Shown here: positions 25,500-39,312 of the stretch, piece by piece
Layout of the letters: each line of letters opens with the position of its first letter
How positions within the stretch are numbered: the stretch's first letter is position 1
Assembly: GCA_935421135.1 (NCBI GenBank)
Contig: OW285192.1
Span: 13,719,501-13,783,500 of the forward strand
DNA: 64,000 nt
Direction: 5' to 3'
DNA from: Bugulina stolonifera
Taxonomy: Eukaryota > Bryozoa > Gymnolaemata > Cheilostomatida > Bugulidae
Position numbers and translations under genes: made by a program
Notes under the pieces: model-generated
Seen by the model: the letters and a program-made list of their open reading frames with translations, nothing else
Told to the model about the DNA's origin: nothing
Databases searched by the model: none

Positions 25500-28420
25500 G
25501 ATTATTAATAAGGGTTTAGTTTATGTTCCTCAACTGTGAAGTAATAATTAACATTTTATGCAGGTCTAGCTTTTGGCTACATGTACAAGTCTTTCTAAAA
25601 TTAAAAATGAGTTGTGCTAGAGCTGTGCTCAATGACTAAATAATAAATGAAGTGTATGCTGAAATGGTAGGTATTGACAGTCAAACCGAGAACTCTGCCT
25701 CATATACTAACATTCTAATTCTGTATTTTAGAAGGTGTAGAGCCCAAGCTAGCTGATGCTTTAATATAAATGTAGGCAACATGGAAAATGTAACCATGAA
25801 AGCTTTGCTACACTGGACACCTGTTTCAGTCATTGTAGCTCCTTGTCTGGAGCAATTTGACCTGCGGTCTCTTTTCAATCCTGGGCTTCACAAAACGCCC
25901 GTGTGATTGATTGATATCAGATACAATGATTCCAGTTATGTAGTTTACCACTAATCGACTGCGGGCACTGGCAGGATATTAGTCAAAGCTACTAGTGATG
26001 CCGAGACTTAGGAATAATTCGAGCTGGTACTAAACCAAACTGGAGCAGTATTGGAAAGAAGAAGTACTATGTCTGAGAAACTGTGGAACTGTATCAGGTG
26101 TGTAAAGTGGTAATAAATGATAAACTGTTAGCATTTCATTGAACTAGCGCTCTATTGATTACAAAAACTACTTTTATTTAGTTCATACATAGTTATAATA
26201 CTGAAAAGCCCCTTTAATGCTCGGCTACACGAGAAACCGATTGTGTGTTTTTGGCCTTTGAAGCCTTGTTCTAGAGCAAATCGGCGTTGTTTGTTTGGCT
26301 ATGCGATAGCAAACATGTTGGTCTTCTCAAACCACAGCATCACGGAGCACTGTTTTGATTGGTTAATATTGGATGCAATAACTCCGATTATATGAAACAA
26401 CCTTTGCTAATTGGTTGGATAATAATCAAGGTCATTTGTGGGCTGGTTCCACACGAACAGCAAGGTTGCTCCGCTGAAGCTAACAGCCTCTTGTATACCC
26501 AAGTGTTTAGTGCTAAACTCAATGGGAAAACTGCAGCTAGCAACACTACAATGATCTGCAGACAAAAAACTATTGACTAGTATTTAAATATCACATTCTT
26601 TAATGCATAGACATAAAAACATAGCCAATACAGGATATTTCGGGAAATTCTTATTTTCCTTGTGTAATATGATTATCACTAAACCACACGTTTTAACATG
26701 TGACAAAGAAAAATCTGATGAGGAAGCTTGCATACAAATTTCAATATTTTTCATCAAGGGATTGAGACATAAAACTTTCAACAATGGTTAAGCGGCTAGA
26801 GGTGCAGTCTAAAAACTGGTAAAACTGAGAACTTCCTGGACTTCTACCAGACTGATGTCATAGTAGATCCTTTCATAGCAACATATTTGCTACTCGCACA
26901 AAGCTGTTTTGTAACAGCAAAAATAGTAGAGGCCCTGGTTTATGCCCCAGTCAAGGACAAATTCCTTGCATTAGAAACAACAAACTTAATAGAGCTCAAG
27001 TTATTACTTGCAGTTACCCTGATTACACTATGCACATTATATAAGAGCTCAGGGCATGTAAGCCATTGCAAAGTTAATATTTTGACTAGCATCTCAATCA
27101 ACGTCATAGCCAATGTAGATATTTCCAGATATATTGCCCTTAATGTCAGGTTATTTGTGTCTTCAGACTCTATTTTCATTTTTATAAAACAAATAAAAAA
27201 GTAATTTTTAAAGATTGATAACCTTTGCAGTTTCTTTTCATTTTTATAATGGCGATAGTGAACCAAAGCATGAACTACATCTGCATTGTAGTCTTTGGAT
27301 GATTTTACCAAAGAGTTTTATCATTGTGAGATATTCTTTTTAGTTGAAGTTCAGTTCTTTCGGCACCAGATGAAATCATTGCCTAACAAATCAGCTGTAG
27401 TAATTAAGCATATTTTCACTTTTTTACATCAAAATGAATCAATTGTATTTTCTTCTTATTTGATTAATCACTATGGATACCGGATATAGTATAAGGTTTA
27501 GCAAGAAATTGATCTGATGATATGAATAAAATACAGATTAAACACATCATAAGAATCTCATTTATTGTCTAGAAGAAGGAAATCAAGAGGAAAGAATTCT
27601 GTTGCATTTCCACATATACATACATTGTACATGTATATTTTAATTTGTTGGGACCAATCATAGGCCCTACCATGTTAATTGCAAAGGTTTAAGGTGTTAG
27701 ATTACTGGGGGATATAAGCGGTGATTAGGCCTACAAGGAAAAGTGGTAAGTGGTTCCGCTATAATAGCTCTGTCCTAATTTTCACTTTTACAAAAATCCT
27801 ATAAGCAGCTTATTTACTGTAGTTTGAATACTGTACTGGTATATAATATACATGTATATACATGTATATGGTATGTGATTATAAAATTAATTTGTGCAGA
27901 CTGTAGCACATGATAGAACAATGTAGAAATATAAGTAATAACAAAGCCATTTGACCTTTTGAACTTAACCTCTCCCAACTAATGGTGGCCAAATATGTTA
28001 CTGCTCAATCCTGCACAAATGTTTGTCGAATCAACTTGAGTTTTGCCTCTGCATTGTTTCGATGTTACTGCAAAATTGGGAGTATGTTAGACTACTAACA
28101 CAAAACCCAATTGGTTCATAACAATTAGACTCTTGCTGTCGATTAAAGTCAGGGATCCTGACGGCACTCCCTGATCGAGCTTGACAGCTGCAGGACTGCG
28201 ACAGTATACATGTAGATGTAGATGGTTGGAGTACACAAACCACAAAATTGAGTAAAATATGCACACCACCAAATAGTATATAACAAATTGCTGGTAATAA
28301 CAATCCAATTCAACATATTATGTTAAACCATTGATTTTGAAATCAGCTGGATGCACTGATTATTGGTCATTTGTTATGACATTATAATTTATCTGAAAAT
28401 TATCAAGTTGTATTTTGGCA
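25500..28420. other. Intergenic DNA, no supported gene
   Basis: Open frames at 26887-27204 (plus) and 26940-27311 (minus) overlap each other and show no known motif. Two stretches at about 25900-25990 and 26350-26430 look like diverged copies of one another (GATTGATTGATATCAGATAC against GATTGGTTAATATTGGATGC), which hints at an old repeat. Confidence 0.4.
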
Positions 28421-28429
28421 AACTGCAAC

Positions 28430-28740
28430 AGGTGCTTGTTGGTGGTAATAGTAACAGGTGATCACAACTGTTTAGTAGGAGGATTTAATAATTTAGGAAT
28501 TTTATGGTGTAATATGAAACAGTGGGCAAAATGTGTCATTCTTTGTTTACATATTTAATGTTTCATCGCAGGAGATTACATATTTAATGTTTCATCGCAG
28601 GAGACTATAATATTATAATTCATTGCTGTGACTTATTATCAATGCAATGATTAATAAAGATTATGATGTCATTGATGTATCAGTCCAGGACACAGATGAT
28701 TGGTAGACTAGGATCTAACTTGGTAAGAGCTATGGCTTCT
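28430..28740. repeat. Segment upstream of C also present upstream of D, with an internal 27-bp tandem duplication
   Basis: CAGGTGCTTGTTGGTGGTAA here matches 42674-42693, and the GATTAATAAAGATTATGATG region matches 42937-42956. Within it, ACATATTTAATG plus TTTCATCGCAGGAGA is repeated in tandem (28549-28604). It supports a duplication unit that includes upstream DNA. Confidence 0.6.
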
Positions 28741-29977
28741 CTTAATTTTATGGCTTCTGCAGCATTTATTTTCGGAATAGACTAGAAATGAGGCATATTT
28801 CATGCCTTTATTTGCCTAATCATCTTACATGTATATATGTTACAGTGATGACAGTTCCTGGTCAAATATACATAGCTATTAATAAAGATTATGATCTCAT
28901 ATATTTATTAGCACAGGGTACAGAGAGTGTGTAGACCAGGATCTGCAGTGTCTACAAGATGGTAAGTAGTCAGAACTAAGGTTTCTCCCAGACACAACCG
29001 TTACTTTATGACACGACCTCAGTCATACACCTAATAGAGTGACTGTATAATATGGCTTGTAATAAATTTAAATAATACATGTAGGTACAAGTTAATAATG
29101 GGCATATAATTATGTATCTAGTATTGGGTGTATCTTGTCCAGTGTATAACAGTTATATACTGGAAGATTGATGGCCAAAGCAGTACTGCACTGGGCTGAG
29201 GTTACGATATACATTGTACATGTATGTGTACACACATCAATCATACTGATTACATGTAGAAGGGAATTGTGACAAGAAACTAATAAAGATTCCTACATTT
29301 GAAATTAAGAATTGATTATTGTCTAACATGATAGCTTAGGAACTAATTCTCAGCAATAAATGTGTTTGGTTATCACAATTATACAGTTATTTATTTCAAG
29401 TTTTTAGGCTACAGGAATGAAAAAGAAATATAAAATACGGGCAGTGCATAACGTTTCAATTTTGTAATTTGTTCTTTTTTTGAAGCAAAACATGTGACAC
29501 AATTTATTATATTTATAATGTCCCATCACGTTACGTACATGTAAATGTTTTTGCAAATATTTTGCACTGTAGCTAATGGTGAAAACAATAAAAGAAAGCT
29601 GAATAACAGTACACTGTGCATACATGTATTCTAGCGTAGTTTACCATTCTAGTATTAGAAATTATTTGCAAACTTTAGGCTTTAGAATAGTATCTAATGT
29701 ATTGAGGACATTGACTTCATAGAAATGGTAGAAGTTGTCTACTCATTAAGTATAAAATGCTTTTAACAGGGGAAGGCAACTGTAAAATGTTAAAATATTT
29801 TATGCTGAACTATTTCAATTACAAAGTAGATGCGAATATACAGTACATTATTAGAAAGTGGGCTGAAGGAAAAAAAATTATTCACTCAAATAGAACAGAA
29901 GTGCTGGTTTTATTTTGTGCAAGTAGTCTTAATTGTGGTTATCTGGTAGGCCTACCTGTTTAGCGCCATCAAACGAA

Positions 29978-30340
29978 AATGCCAATGGTCTTCAGCTTCA
30001 AATATCTGCACACGGGTACAGCAATAGACTTGCAAAGATTATGTGAAGAAGATAGAGAAAGCATGGAATGGGAGGAGGGAGAGAGTACACTGGAGATGTG
30101 TGTGATAAGACAATTCCTACTCATCTAAAAGCGGCTCTCAGACCAACGCTGATCTGTGGAAATTTGTCTGGCCAATAATACAATACCAAGAAGACAAGTT
30201 CGGTGCTATAGAAGTTAGAGTGCTATGAAATATCTACAAGATTACCTGGGAAGGCCATGTTAAGTATGACAGCATCAGAGAAGTGGCGAATCACGTGGCG
30301 ATTGCCGTGGGCATGAGGAGACGTCAATGTTAATGATTTT
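29978..30340 (+). mobile_element. Decayed reverse-transcriptase C-terminal fragment of a non-LTR retrotransposon
   Basis: Conceptual translation over several frames gives, in order, FSFKYLHTGTAIDL, KKIEKAWNGRRE, LKAALRPTLICGN and IYKITWEGHVKYDSIREV. This order resembles the end of LINE reverse transcriptases: the FKYLG strand, then the R-I-x-x-A-W helix, then the RP-LLYG segment, then the R-I-x-W-x-D-x-V region. Stop codons and frame changes show it is a relic. The family cannot be fixed by eye. Confidence 0.45.
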
Positions 30341-31129
30341 CACAATCATGTCCTCAGGAGAGATAGAGAGAATGACATAAGAATCATAGCAGAGGTGAGG
30401 GGGCAATGGAAGAGAACTGAAGGTTAAAGCAGAGATAGCATGATACAGTGAAGGAAGGATATTAGGAGATGGTGCCTTAGCGAAGAGAATGCAGAGGACA
30501 GACTGAGATAGCATTCAATGGTTGAGTCCCGTGCATGACTGCCAGTCAACACGAATCACAACAGTGTAGGTTAGAAGGCTAGAAAAGTAACAGAGACATG
30601 TTGTATATTTCCTAGATTAGCTAGCCCCTAATCCTGATTTATTGTGGGTTATCTTAAATTTTGTTATCAAGCTTATCAATGCTCAATACTGTAAATAAAG
30701 TAGCATTAGTAAAATGCCAAGGTGACAATTGGTCATAGCTTGCAACCAGTCTCAACTTCTAGAGCCATTAAATTGGTTACAAACAATGGTTGAAAAATTA
30801 GCCTATGTTATTTCCAGTTACTTCATTATGCATAATTAGTTATTTATTATTATTATATTTTGTGTATTGGCATTGTTGTTCTGAAATTGGCTGAAATAGA
30901 ACAAACTAACAAACATCATACTCTATCTACATGTAGAGTGTAGAGATATTGAAGTTTTCGACTGTGAGTTGTGTTTACATGTATATGTATGCATGTAAAT
31001 TAGGAAATTTGAGTTAGCATTAAAGTTAAGCATGAGCCAGCCTTGTAATATCCCATTAATTGCAGTAACATTGTAAAAACTCTAATATTTCACATTATTT
31101 TACTGATGGAATGAATTTAAGCCTTAATG

Positions 31130-32420
31130 GGCTAAGCTACAGTCATAATCTTGTATTTATTGTAACTTTTGAGATTTCCATGATCTATGATGTCAACAAA
31201 TAATTATGTCTAGTGAATTACGTGATAATGTAAAAAATCGTTCATCTCTAGAGCTCCTTGCAGTAAATATGATAAGGGATGTCACAGATGTCATAATGTA
31301 AAAAACATTCATTTCTGAGGTTTCAGAAATAGCGGAGCTTGTCGTAGTAAATGTGATAAGGGAGTACCAAGTTTCCCAAAATTATTTCAAAACAATGTCT
31401 TGGTGATTGATACATCAAGGGTTACCTGGGAAATAGTAAGCAGCTTATGTTGCAATACAATATATATCATTTGGAAGAGTTAACCATCCCATACACTAGG
31501 TATGGCAGAAATGATTTATGTGGTCAATTCCGTTTCACTGTTACTGTCCACAGGACAATGATATGTAAAGTAATGCCATCTAACGCTCCAGTTTTATAAT
31601 GGAACCATCAGATGAATTGGAACTGAAAATACGTATAGTAAATTATAGCTCCTGAAATAAAAATGCTAGGATCAATGAAGAATGTTCCTAAAAAGACTAA
31701 AATAGCAATAAGATAAGAGGAGTTGATTATTTCTTGTAAAGTTCACGATTGGCTTTTTCACGATATTGCATATTGAGTGCACAGAAATGGAGCTTGTTTA
31801 GATTGCAGCATTTATCCAGTGAACAGGAAAGGTGACAGCAGCTTGATCAGACTTCAGCAAGCAATTTGTCAAATGCTGATCGTATTGAACCATCAACCCT
31901 TTCTCCCTAGGAGCCACCTTATTTATATTGCATATTATTTATGTCAAAGCTGTGAGACTTGTGGACATATCACCGGCTTTTAAAGCTTGAGAACACGATA
32001 CACACTACACTGCATATAGACTAATTGCATAATAATGCATCTAGTTTGAATATTTAGTCTTTATTAAGCCTTTCTGCGAACATACATGTAGAAACCTTTT
32101 GAAGATTTTGAACAATAATAATTGTCTTGACCTGAACTCTGAGAGCCAGGCAGTAAGGCACCTGGTTTGTGAATTTTTTTACTTTTGGTTATTATATTAT
32201 CATTATTATATTTTTTGTATTGCATATTACTTGGATGTTGTAATTTAGTGGTAAATGGATATTGTAATTCTGTCCTATTCTAATCATATTTATATTATAT
32301 ATTATATATACATCACCTAATAACATTCAATCTTTCGTTTGTCTAGCAGGATTTGGAATTCCTACTATAGGAAATAAAAAACGAATATTTAACTAAGCTG
32401 TCTTTCAAATGGCATATTGA
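31130..32420. other. Intergenic segment downstream of D, paralogous to 16440-18010
   Basis: This is the partner of the duplicated segment downstream of C. Both hold the same order of conserved blocks ahead of the gene's 3' end. No coding exon is apparent. Confidence 0.65.
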
Positions 32421-33193
32421 TTTCCCTACAGGGATAAATACAGTAAAGCTGGTGTTCCTTTAAAGTAGGCAATGTTGGCATTGGTTATAGAAAAAAAAAT
32501 TAAAAACTGGCAATCAGAGGTCTATATAGTAATTGATCACTGCTGTTGTTTTAATGTGATAATCCCCTTAGACACACCCAGATCATATACTGTTAGTACA
32601 TGGTCTTTCAAGCTGAGGTTTGATGTTTCATGTAATGTACATTCGAATGTTGTTGTATTGAAAGTACAGAAAAATGTGTTATAAATGTTTCTCACAATAG
32701 GGAAGCATACATACATATACGTTAAATATTTTAAAATTAGTATAATTATTATTTTACGTGTAAATAAAAGTGCAAAAGAGAACAGTTTAGACTGCGCAAC
32801 TCTAAGACTTCATCCCTTACATGTTCAAATAAATTAAAATAATAGTAATAAGTAATGAAAAACTTGAGTAAACAAATTATCTCTCACCTTTTCCCTAACA
32901 CTCAGCTTGCCCAAACGATGTTTATAATAGCATGATTATATTAAACCAGATAATATAGAAGATTATTTACATGTTTCTACTGGCAGCAAAGTCTTCAGTT
33001 GACCACAATACAACTTACATTGTAGTATAAATTACATATAGAGTGTATATATGTACATACATGTATATATAAAATTAAAATTTAGTATACAGGTGTGTAT
33101 GGTTTACATAGGGTAGCTGAAGTTGTGGCTAAAATTGAATATTGTTTTAAACAGGATGTACATACATGTAAGAAGATGGTAAAGCTTTTCTGT

Positions 33194-36100
33194 CTACCGT
33201 GGCATTCCTTGTTTACCCACGCCTTCAGAAGCAGCTAATTCAGATTTATGAGCCTTAAGATGAAGATAAAAATTGCCTTTGTAAATTGTCTTGTAGTCAC
33301 ATTTCTGGCAAGTGTACATCTGTCTTCCTTTCTGATGAAGCATTAAATGTTTAGGCATACTACCAGGATTTGCTGTTCTAAATGGACATATTGGACAGTG
33401 ATATGGTTTCTCTCCTGTGTGTTTCCTTAAGTGTACTCTGAGATTATCTGCCCTGACCATCTACAAAGAATAGTAGAACACAGTGTCACCATCAACTGTT
33501 GAAATAAGCAGACTTTTTTAGGCAAAAGGCTTATGCATTACTGTGATTGGCCCATTTTCATTCTCTGAAAGATCTGGGAAATTTTAATACCCGCTTCCAA
33601 AAATAGAGTTGTGATTGAATCACACTATATTTCTGAAAATTTGTAAATCATTGCAGATAATCTCCAATGCAATATTTAGCTGTTCCATTTCCAGACAATT
33701 TTCTTCAGCAATACTTCAGAATACTGATGCATCATAGCGTTTCAATTTTGTAAACGAAAAAAGTAAAAACTTAATTTCAAATTTTTCAAGCAGTAGTGTA
33801 GAGTAGTTAGTTGTTCTACCATGTTTAAACTAATAATCTCAATCAACTTGAAAGTTAATCTAGGCAACAAAACCTACGAGACAATGTTAGTTGAACAAAT
33901 AGTGATTTACCTTAGAACAGAAGCTGCATTTCTGTGTTCTCTTAGAAGGGTAGGAGTTTCCTGAACTGGTTGAGGTTTTTCTTGCTCTATTAGATCTTTT
34001 ACCACTGTGACCCTTGTAAGAAGAGAACCACAAGATACATAGGTTACAGCTCTAGTAGTTACAGTCATGTAATGCAACAGTTGTTACATGTAGTCCAACA
34101 GTAGCTACATGTACATTGTGCAACAGCAGCTACATGTAGTAAAACAGTTGTTACATGTAGTACAACAGTTGTTACATGTAGTACAACAGTTGTTACATGT
34201 AGTACAACAGTTATTAAATGCAGTACAACAGTAGCTACATGTACATAGTACAACAGCAGCTACATGTAGTAAAACAGTTGTTACATGTAGTACAACAGTT
34301 GTTGCTTGTAGTACAATGGTTTTTACATGTAATACAACAGCTGCTACATGTAGTGCAACAGTTGTTACATGTAGTACAACAGCTGTTACATGTAGTACAA
34401 CAGTTGTTACATGTAGTACAACAGCTGTGACATGTAGTACAACAGTTGTTACATGCAGTACAACAGTATCTATTTACATGCGGTACAACAGCAGTTGTTA
34501 CATGTACATGTAGCACAACAGTTGTTGTTACATGAATAGATATATTCCTAGCAGGATTTTTAACGCATTAATGCAAAATATGAACGGTGTAGAACTACAC
34601 TTATATTTGATGAGTAACCCACAAATAGAATAGAAAAAACTACAAAAAATAAATTATTTTACACATGCTATATTTAGGCAGGCCTATATTACAATATACA
34701 TGGAAAGTTTACTATGGTCTAGTGTTCAGAATTTTTCTTATCTACACAGCCGAAGATTGTTTGATACCAGAATATCTACATTAATTAATAATTTATTTAG
34801 TGGTTTATTATTCAATATGCTTTAGAATCCACTGTTTTGATTTCTGACCAGTGCCCAGTTTTAACGTTAGCAACACGGTTGGCTAGGGACTACTTAGCAT
34901 AGTTTATTTAGCAGTAGCTTAGACTAAATAGTTGAGTTTGTTCAATAAAGTGACTATCTATAACTATGAAGATATTGTAAATATAATCAGTATATAATTT
35001 GAATAATAATAAATAAATAAAAAATAAATATAATAAGGAATAATGCCCCTCTTATCATCTTCCATAAAGGGTGGTTAAGAGAGATAATTGAGCTAAGGCA
35101 ATGTTAGTTATCCCTACATTGGGCTTCAATCGGTTATTATAATTAATTCTACAGTCCCATTCATCATGGCATGACATAGAGTGCCATTGTGACGTCAAAT
35201 ACTGCCAATTACCTCAACAATATCAAAAAGTCAAAGCCAAAACCGCTGCAGTGTAGTTAATTAGGATCTAGAAAATTCTGGCACTATAATATTCAAAAGC
35301 ACTCACGAGATTTTTATTAATTTGATTTATGTCGTCGTCTTCGGGTAATTTACTAGAAACCGGATGTGTATCGTTATTGACCTCTTGTTCTGTCTGTTTC
35401 TTCAAGCTTAGATTTATTGGAGCTGGTAATCCTCTAGAAAAGAGAAAATTAAGGGATAACCTAAGGTTTAATGCAAAATTTTGTCTTATAACAAATCAAA
35501 ATAAGGATTATTGTGCAATTAGGCTAAATATCATATTTCAAACTCACACTTGTCAGCATTTTATTTGCCCCAGGTTAAATCATGTAGGGTATTGCATGAC
35601 TTGTACACGTAAACAACGCTGCTACAAGGAGCTACATGTAGAGTGAGCTTGAGCTAAGAGCAAGGCACCAGGCAGCACTTACTGCTTGGTTAAAAAGTTC
35701 GCTGCTTGGATCATTGCTTTATGCGAATTTAGACAGCAATAATGTCTAGAAAATCTGATTATTTAGGTAAAATATTTAGGTGAGTTAACTGGGTCAGGAC
35801 TAGGACAGCTGACTTAACAAATTTACAAAGCATAATATTTTTATTCTTCTCTAATATCTGGAGAAATTTCATTAAATAAAATTCTGAGGTCAATGTTATA
35901 GCAAGCACAAATGGAGGATTAAGCTGGAAAACTGCTTCTCTCATTTCAATTGACCAATCAATCATGACCAAAGTAATGGTCTCGGTGTTATAGCTAGCAT
36001 CGTGTAAGCATATCATTGGGCACCCTCACATTATTTAAAGTTTAGAATAGAATGTGACAACTGAGACCACAATTTCGTACTTGGTAATTACATAGTATGT

Positions 36101-37792
36101 TTATCTCTAAAGTAAGACATAGAGCATATAATAATTAGTAGTAGCGCTGGTAGCGATAAGCCCTTTTACCAAGCTTATGTGTATTGGAATTTGTTTAAGG
36201 TAAAATATTAAAATCAATCACAAGTATAATATATTGTAGATGTATATAGCTTCCATTCCTTTCTAGCTTTCAATAGATAATGATCCTACCTGTTAGATTC
36301 AGAACAGGAAGACTCTCTTGGAATTCTTTCATGCAGTCTCTGCTGAAAACGTAAAAAAATTATAGATTCATATTTTACCATAAAATCATGACCCGCCTGA
36401 CAGAGTTTGTTGTATTGATAAAATAATTTTTTAGAATCACAAGACTGTGCTGGAACAAAATATTTTATTTGAAAATTCGTATCTGATGCCATAAGCTGTG
36501 CAGAGCATAAATTTGAGCTTGAGTTTTTAAATCTGATAGTTTCTGTACTGTTACTGTAACTTCCAATGTCATGATAATTTAGAACCTAAGCTATCGATTG
36601 TTGAAAATTAACAAAAACACAGATTTTAGTTTGAAACGCTGTTACAAAGATACAATACTAACAGATGGTGCATGTTCATGTACAATGTGTATACGTGTAC
36701 ATACATGTATGTATTTGGTGTTGTTTAATTCCTTCAAATATTATTGTGCAATATTACACCAATTTGACTTGTAATTTCTTGGCAATTGAATAAATATATG
36801 TATACTGTAAATAGATTCCTTACATTTACCAGTGTTATTCTACATGTACATATTGCATTGTATGCCAATAGAGAAGATCCTAAACTATTGTAAAACAGAG
36901 GTGAAGTGACCTAACAGATGAAGCAGAAAATTCTAAATGTTATTTTGTCTTATAATTATCATTTTGCTAGTACTGCACTGCAAAATATGCTATCATTTAG
37001 AGAGAACTGAGGAGAATATTCAGTACCAGCCTACCTCATCTCTTTGGTAGCTGACTTTTTTGAGTGAGAGATCAATGGCCTCGCTATTACAGTTGCTGTA
37101 CTCTCTGTGGTGAGATGCAAGAGAAATCTGAAGTAGAGATATATATATTTTAGTTAATATTTGTGAACTTAAAAAAATAATTACGTACTTGTTGAGAGGT
37201 CTTCAAACTAGAAGCAAAAAACTTTGTAACTCGATAATTATAATAAAAGAAAAAGTTGCTTTGCCACCGAGTGATATATGATTTTTAAGTTTATGCCACG
37301 CACTTGAGCAAATGTAGTATACAACTCATGTAGAATAATTTTGTCATTCATAGATTTACATACGAGTGCATCTCCAGTAAGTATATTATACTTGGGTCCT
37401 TTATCTTATTAAAACATGCCTGGAGTCTCCCACGCACTGGAAATATAACACTGCATATTCGGAATCTAAACTGTCTAAAGTAAACTTACATGTAGCTGGT
37501 CATCTGAAGTGGTCAATTGCTGCTCTAACGACCGGTACGGATATTGTTGAACAGGAAATGGGTTCTGTGAGCCAGAAGGAACCACTTTTAAGGATGTGGG
37601 TGGTTCTATAGAATTTGTCTCATTAATGTTACTAATCTGAATGATCTCCGTTGATTGAGTTAACACCCGATTCACTAGATAAAGGTAGAGTTGATCTACA
37701 GATAGCATCGTCTGAACAATAGTTGGCACATGTCCAGTATAGATAGCTCTGACCAGTGAGGTCATGTCACTTTTGTTTATATGCTTTTCCAT
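33194..37792 (-). CDS. Locus D: three-finger C2H2 protein with two CtBP-like motifs (7-exon gene, 314 aa)
   Basis: Coding exons are 37490-37792, 37035-37127, 36290-36342, 35307-35433, 33911-34012 and 33194-33460. The exon 2 acceptor is after 37806 and exon 1 is non-coding at 40891. The protein starts MEKHINKSDM; residues about 1-42 are the family domain (TGHVPTIVQTMLSVDQLY). Exon 3 has AIDLSLKKVSYQRDE, exon 5 has LPAPINLSLKKQTEQE followed by an acidic PEDDD stretch, exon 6 ends KRTQKCSFCSK and exon 7 starts MVRADNLRVH. Fingers 2 and 3 read CPICPFRTANPGSMPKH and CQKCDYKTIYKGNF. Predicted contacts match those of C, so C and D may bind the same DNA. The middle of exon 2 differs much more from C than the fingers do. 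Two repeats sit in introns: a 21-bp minisatellite in intron 5 and an ATAAT array in intron 1. Confidence 0.85.
34066..34533. repeat. 21-bp minisatellite in intron 5 of locus D
   Basis: About 22 imperfect units built from TACATGTAGTACAACAG plus a four-base TTGT/CTGC variant end. Open frames on both strands here arise because 21 is a multiple of 3 and are not genes. Confidence 0.95.
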
Positions 37793-38039
37793 GGTTTTTT
37801 CAATTTCTAAAATAAAATAGAAATATATGTAATTCGACAATTGTCACAGTAACACCTGGTGATATGGTCAATTTAGAAAAAATACTATATATGGTACCTA
37901 GTCGACGAGATCTAATATGACATAAGAGATTAATACACCCAAGGTATATGCCTGTGTTACGTAGCATACACGGATATTATACAGATTCCAATTATAAGAT
38001 TGCAACATGAGTCAAGCAATAGAAGAAACTGACATAAAA

Positions 38040-38640
38040 TGGGCCCACATCGACGCTCAGCTCAGAGAGTCAGGTTCCTTTCCCATCTATAACCATTCTC
38101 AACTTCATTACTCAGGAGATAAAGTAAGGAACTTGTAGTTAGAGAAATGAGGAGAACACTGGAGGGATGAGAAGTTAAACTGAGTAGAACTAAAATTACT
38201 GTAAGCGCACTACACTGACTGGAGAGCTTGCCAGGAATCAACTAAAAGAACATCAAAATGACAAACCTGCCCTGACAACACCGTTTAAACAACTTGAGAG
38301 ATAATGCGGCATAAATTCGATTGGAAGGTGCAGAGTAGAAGTGGAGAAAAGAACAAACAAATCGTAGAAGAGATGGAGGAATCCACCATTTACCCTGTGT
38401 GATCAGTAGTTTCTAACTAAGTACATGGTTTGTATCGGGCCAACAGTGTTGATAAAATAGACCCTTCTACCAGTACCTGGAGAAGTGGTTGAGTTTTACT
38501 GAAATGAGAACAGATAGATATTTCTACAGTACTAGTCAAGGAGAAACCTTAGAAATTAGAGAGTTAACAAAAGTTGGAACTGTCGCTGTGATTATTAGGA
38601 AAGGAGGCTACAATGGTACAATGGCATGCATGTCGGAAAA
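38040..38640 (+). other. Possible decayed coding relic in intron 1 of locus D
   Basis: Base composition is less AT-rich than the surroundings. A stretch of about 55 sense codons (near 38465-38630) reads EKWLSFTEMRTDRYFYS, then TSQGETLEIRELTKVG. I do not recognise it; it could be a transposon remnant. It has stops on both sides and no start. Confidence 0.2.
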
Positions 38641-39008
38641 AATAAAAGAAATGCTGTAAATTAAAAAAAACTCAACAGCATCAGTGTTGAAGAAAAGCAT
38701 AAAATAGGGAGATGAAAACATAGGTGATTGTATAAGGTCTATTCAAACATGAGAGTGTGAAACTAGAAGTCAGTAAGTCAGTAGTAGGTAGACTAAACCT
38801 ATTACTCAAAAGAAATAGAATTTGAGAACCAATATATTGTGACAAGAAATAGGGTGCTTGGATTCTACAAAATTCTTAGCTAGCTTTTCTGTGTTTAAAG
38901 AACTTTTCAATTGAATAGCATATATGGCAGGCTCTGACCTTCCAATAGTTTATGCTTTACTGATAGTCATGTGCCCTCAGTGTAGCAGACAGAAAATAAT
39001 ACAATGAG

Positions 39009-39312
39009 GCATGTCATATAATATAATATATATAATATAATATAATGTAATATAATATATTATAATATAATATAATATAATATTATAAAATATAATATAA
39101 TATAATATAATATAATATAATATAATATAATATAATATAATATAATATAATATAATATAATATAATATAATATAATATGATATGATATAATATAATATAA
39201 TGTAATATAATATGATATAATATAATATAATATAATACAATATAATATAACATAATATAATATGATAATGATATACGTCATGTAATATACATTGTAATAT
39301 AATATAATGTGA
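39009..39312. repeat. ATAAT pentamer microsatellite in intron 1 of locus D
   Basis: About 300 bases of (TATAA)n with sparse G/C interruptions (TATGA, TGTAA). Confidence 0.95.

Noticed and set aside
34065..34516. Cysteine-rich open frames resembling a metallothionein-like peptide
   Set aside because: Translation of a 21-bp repeat, with equal openness on both strands.
35329..35646. 105-codon plus open frame
   Set aside because: Antisense of exon 5 of locus D; the minus reading has homologues and splice sites.
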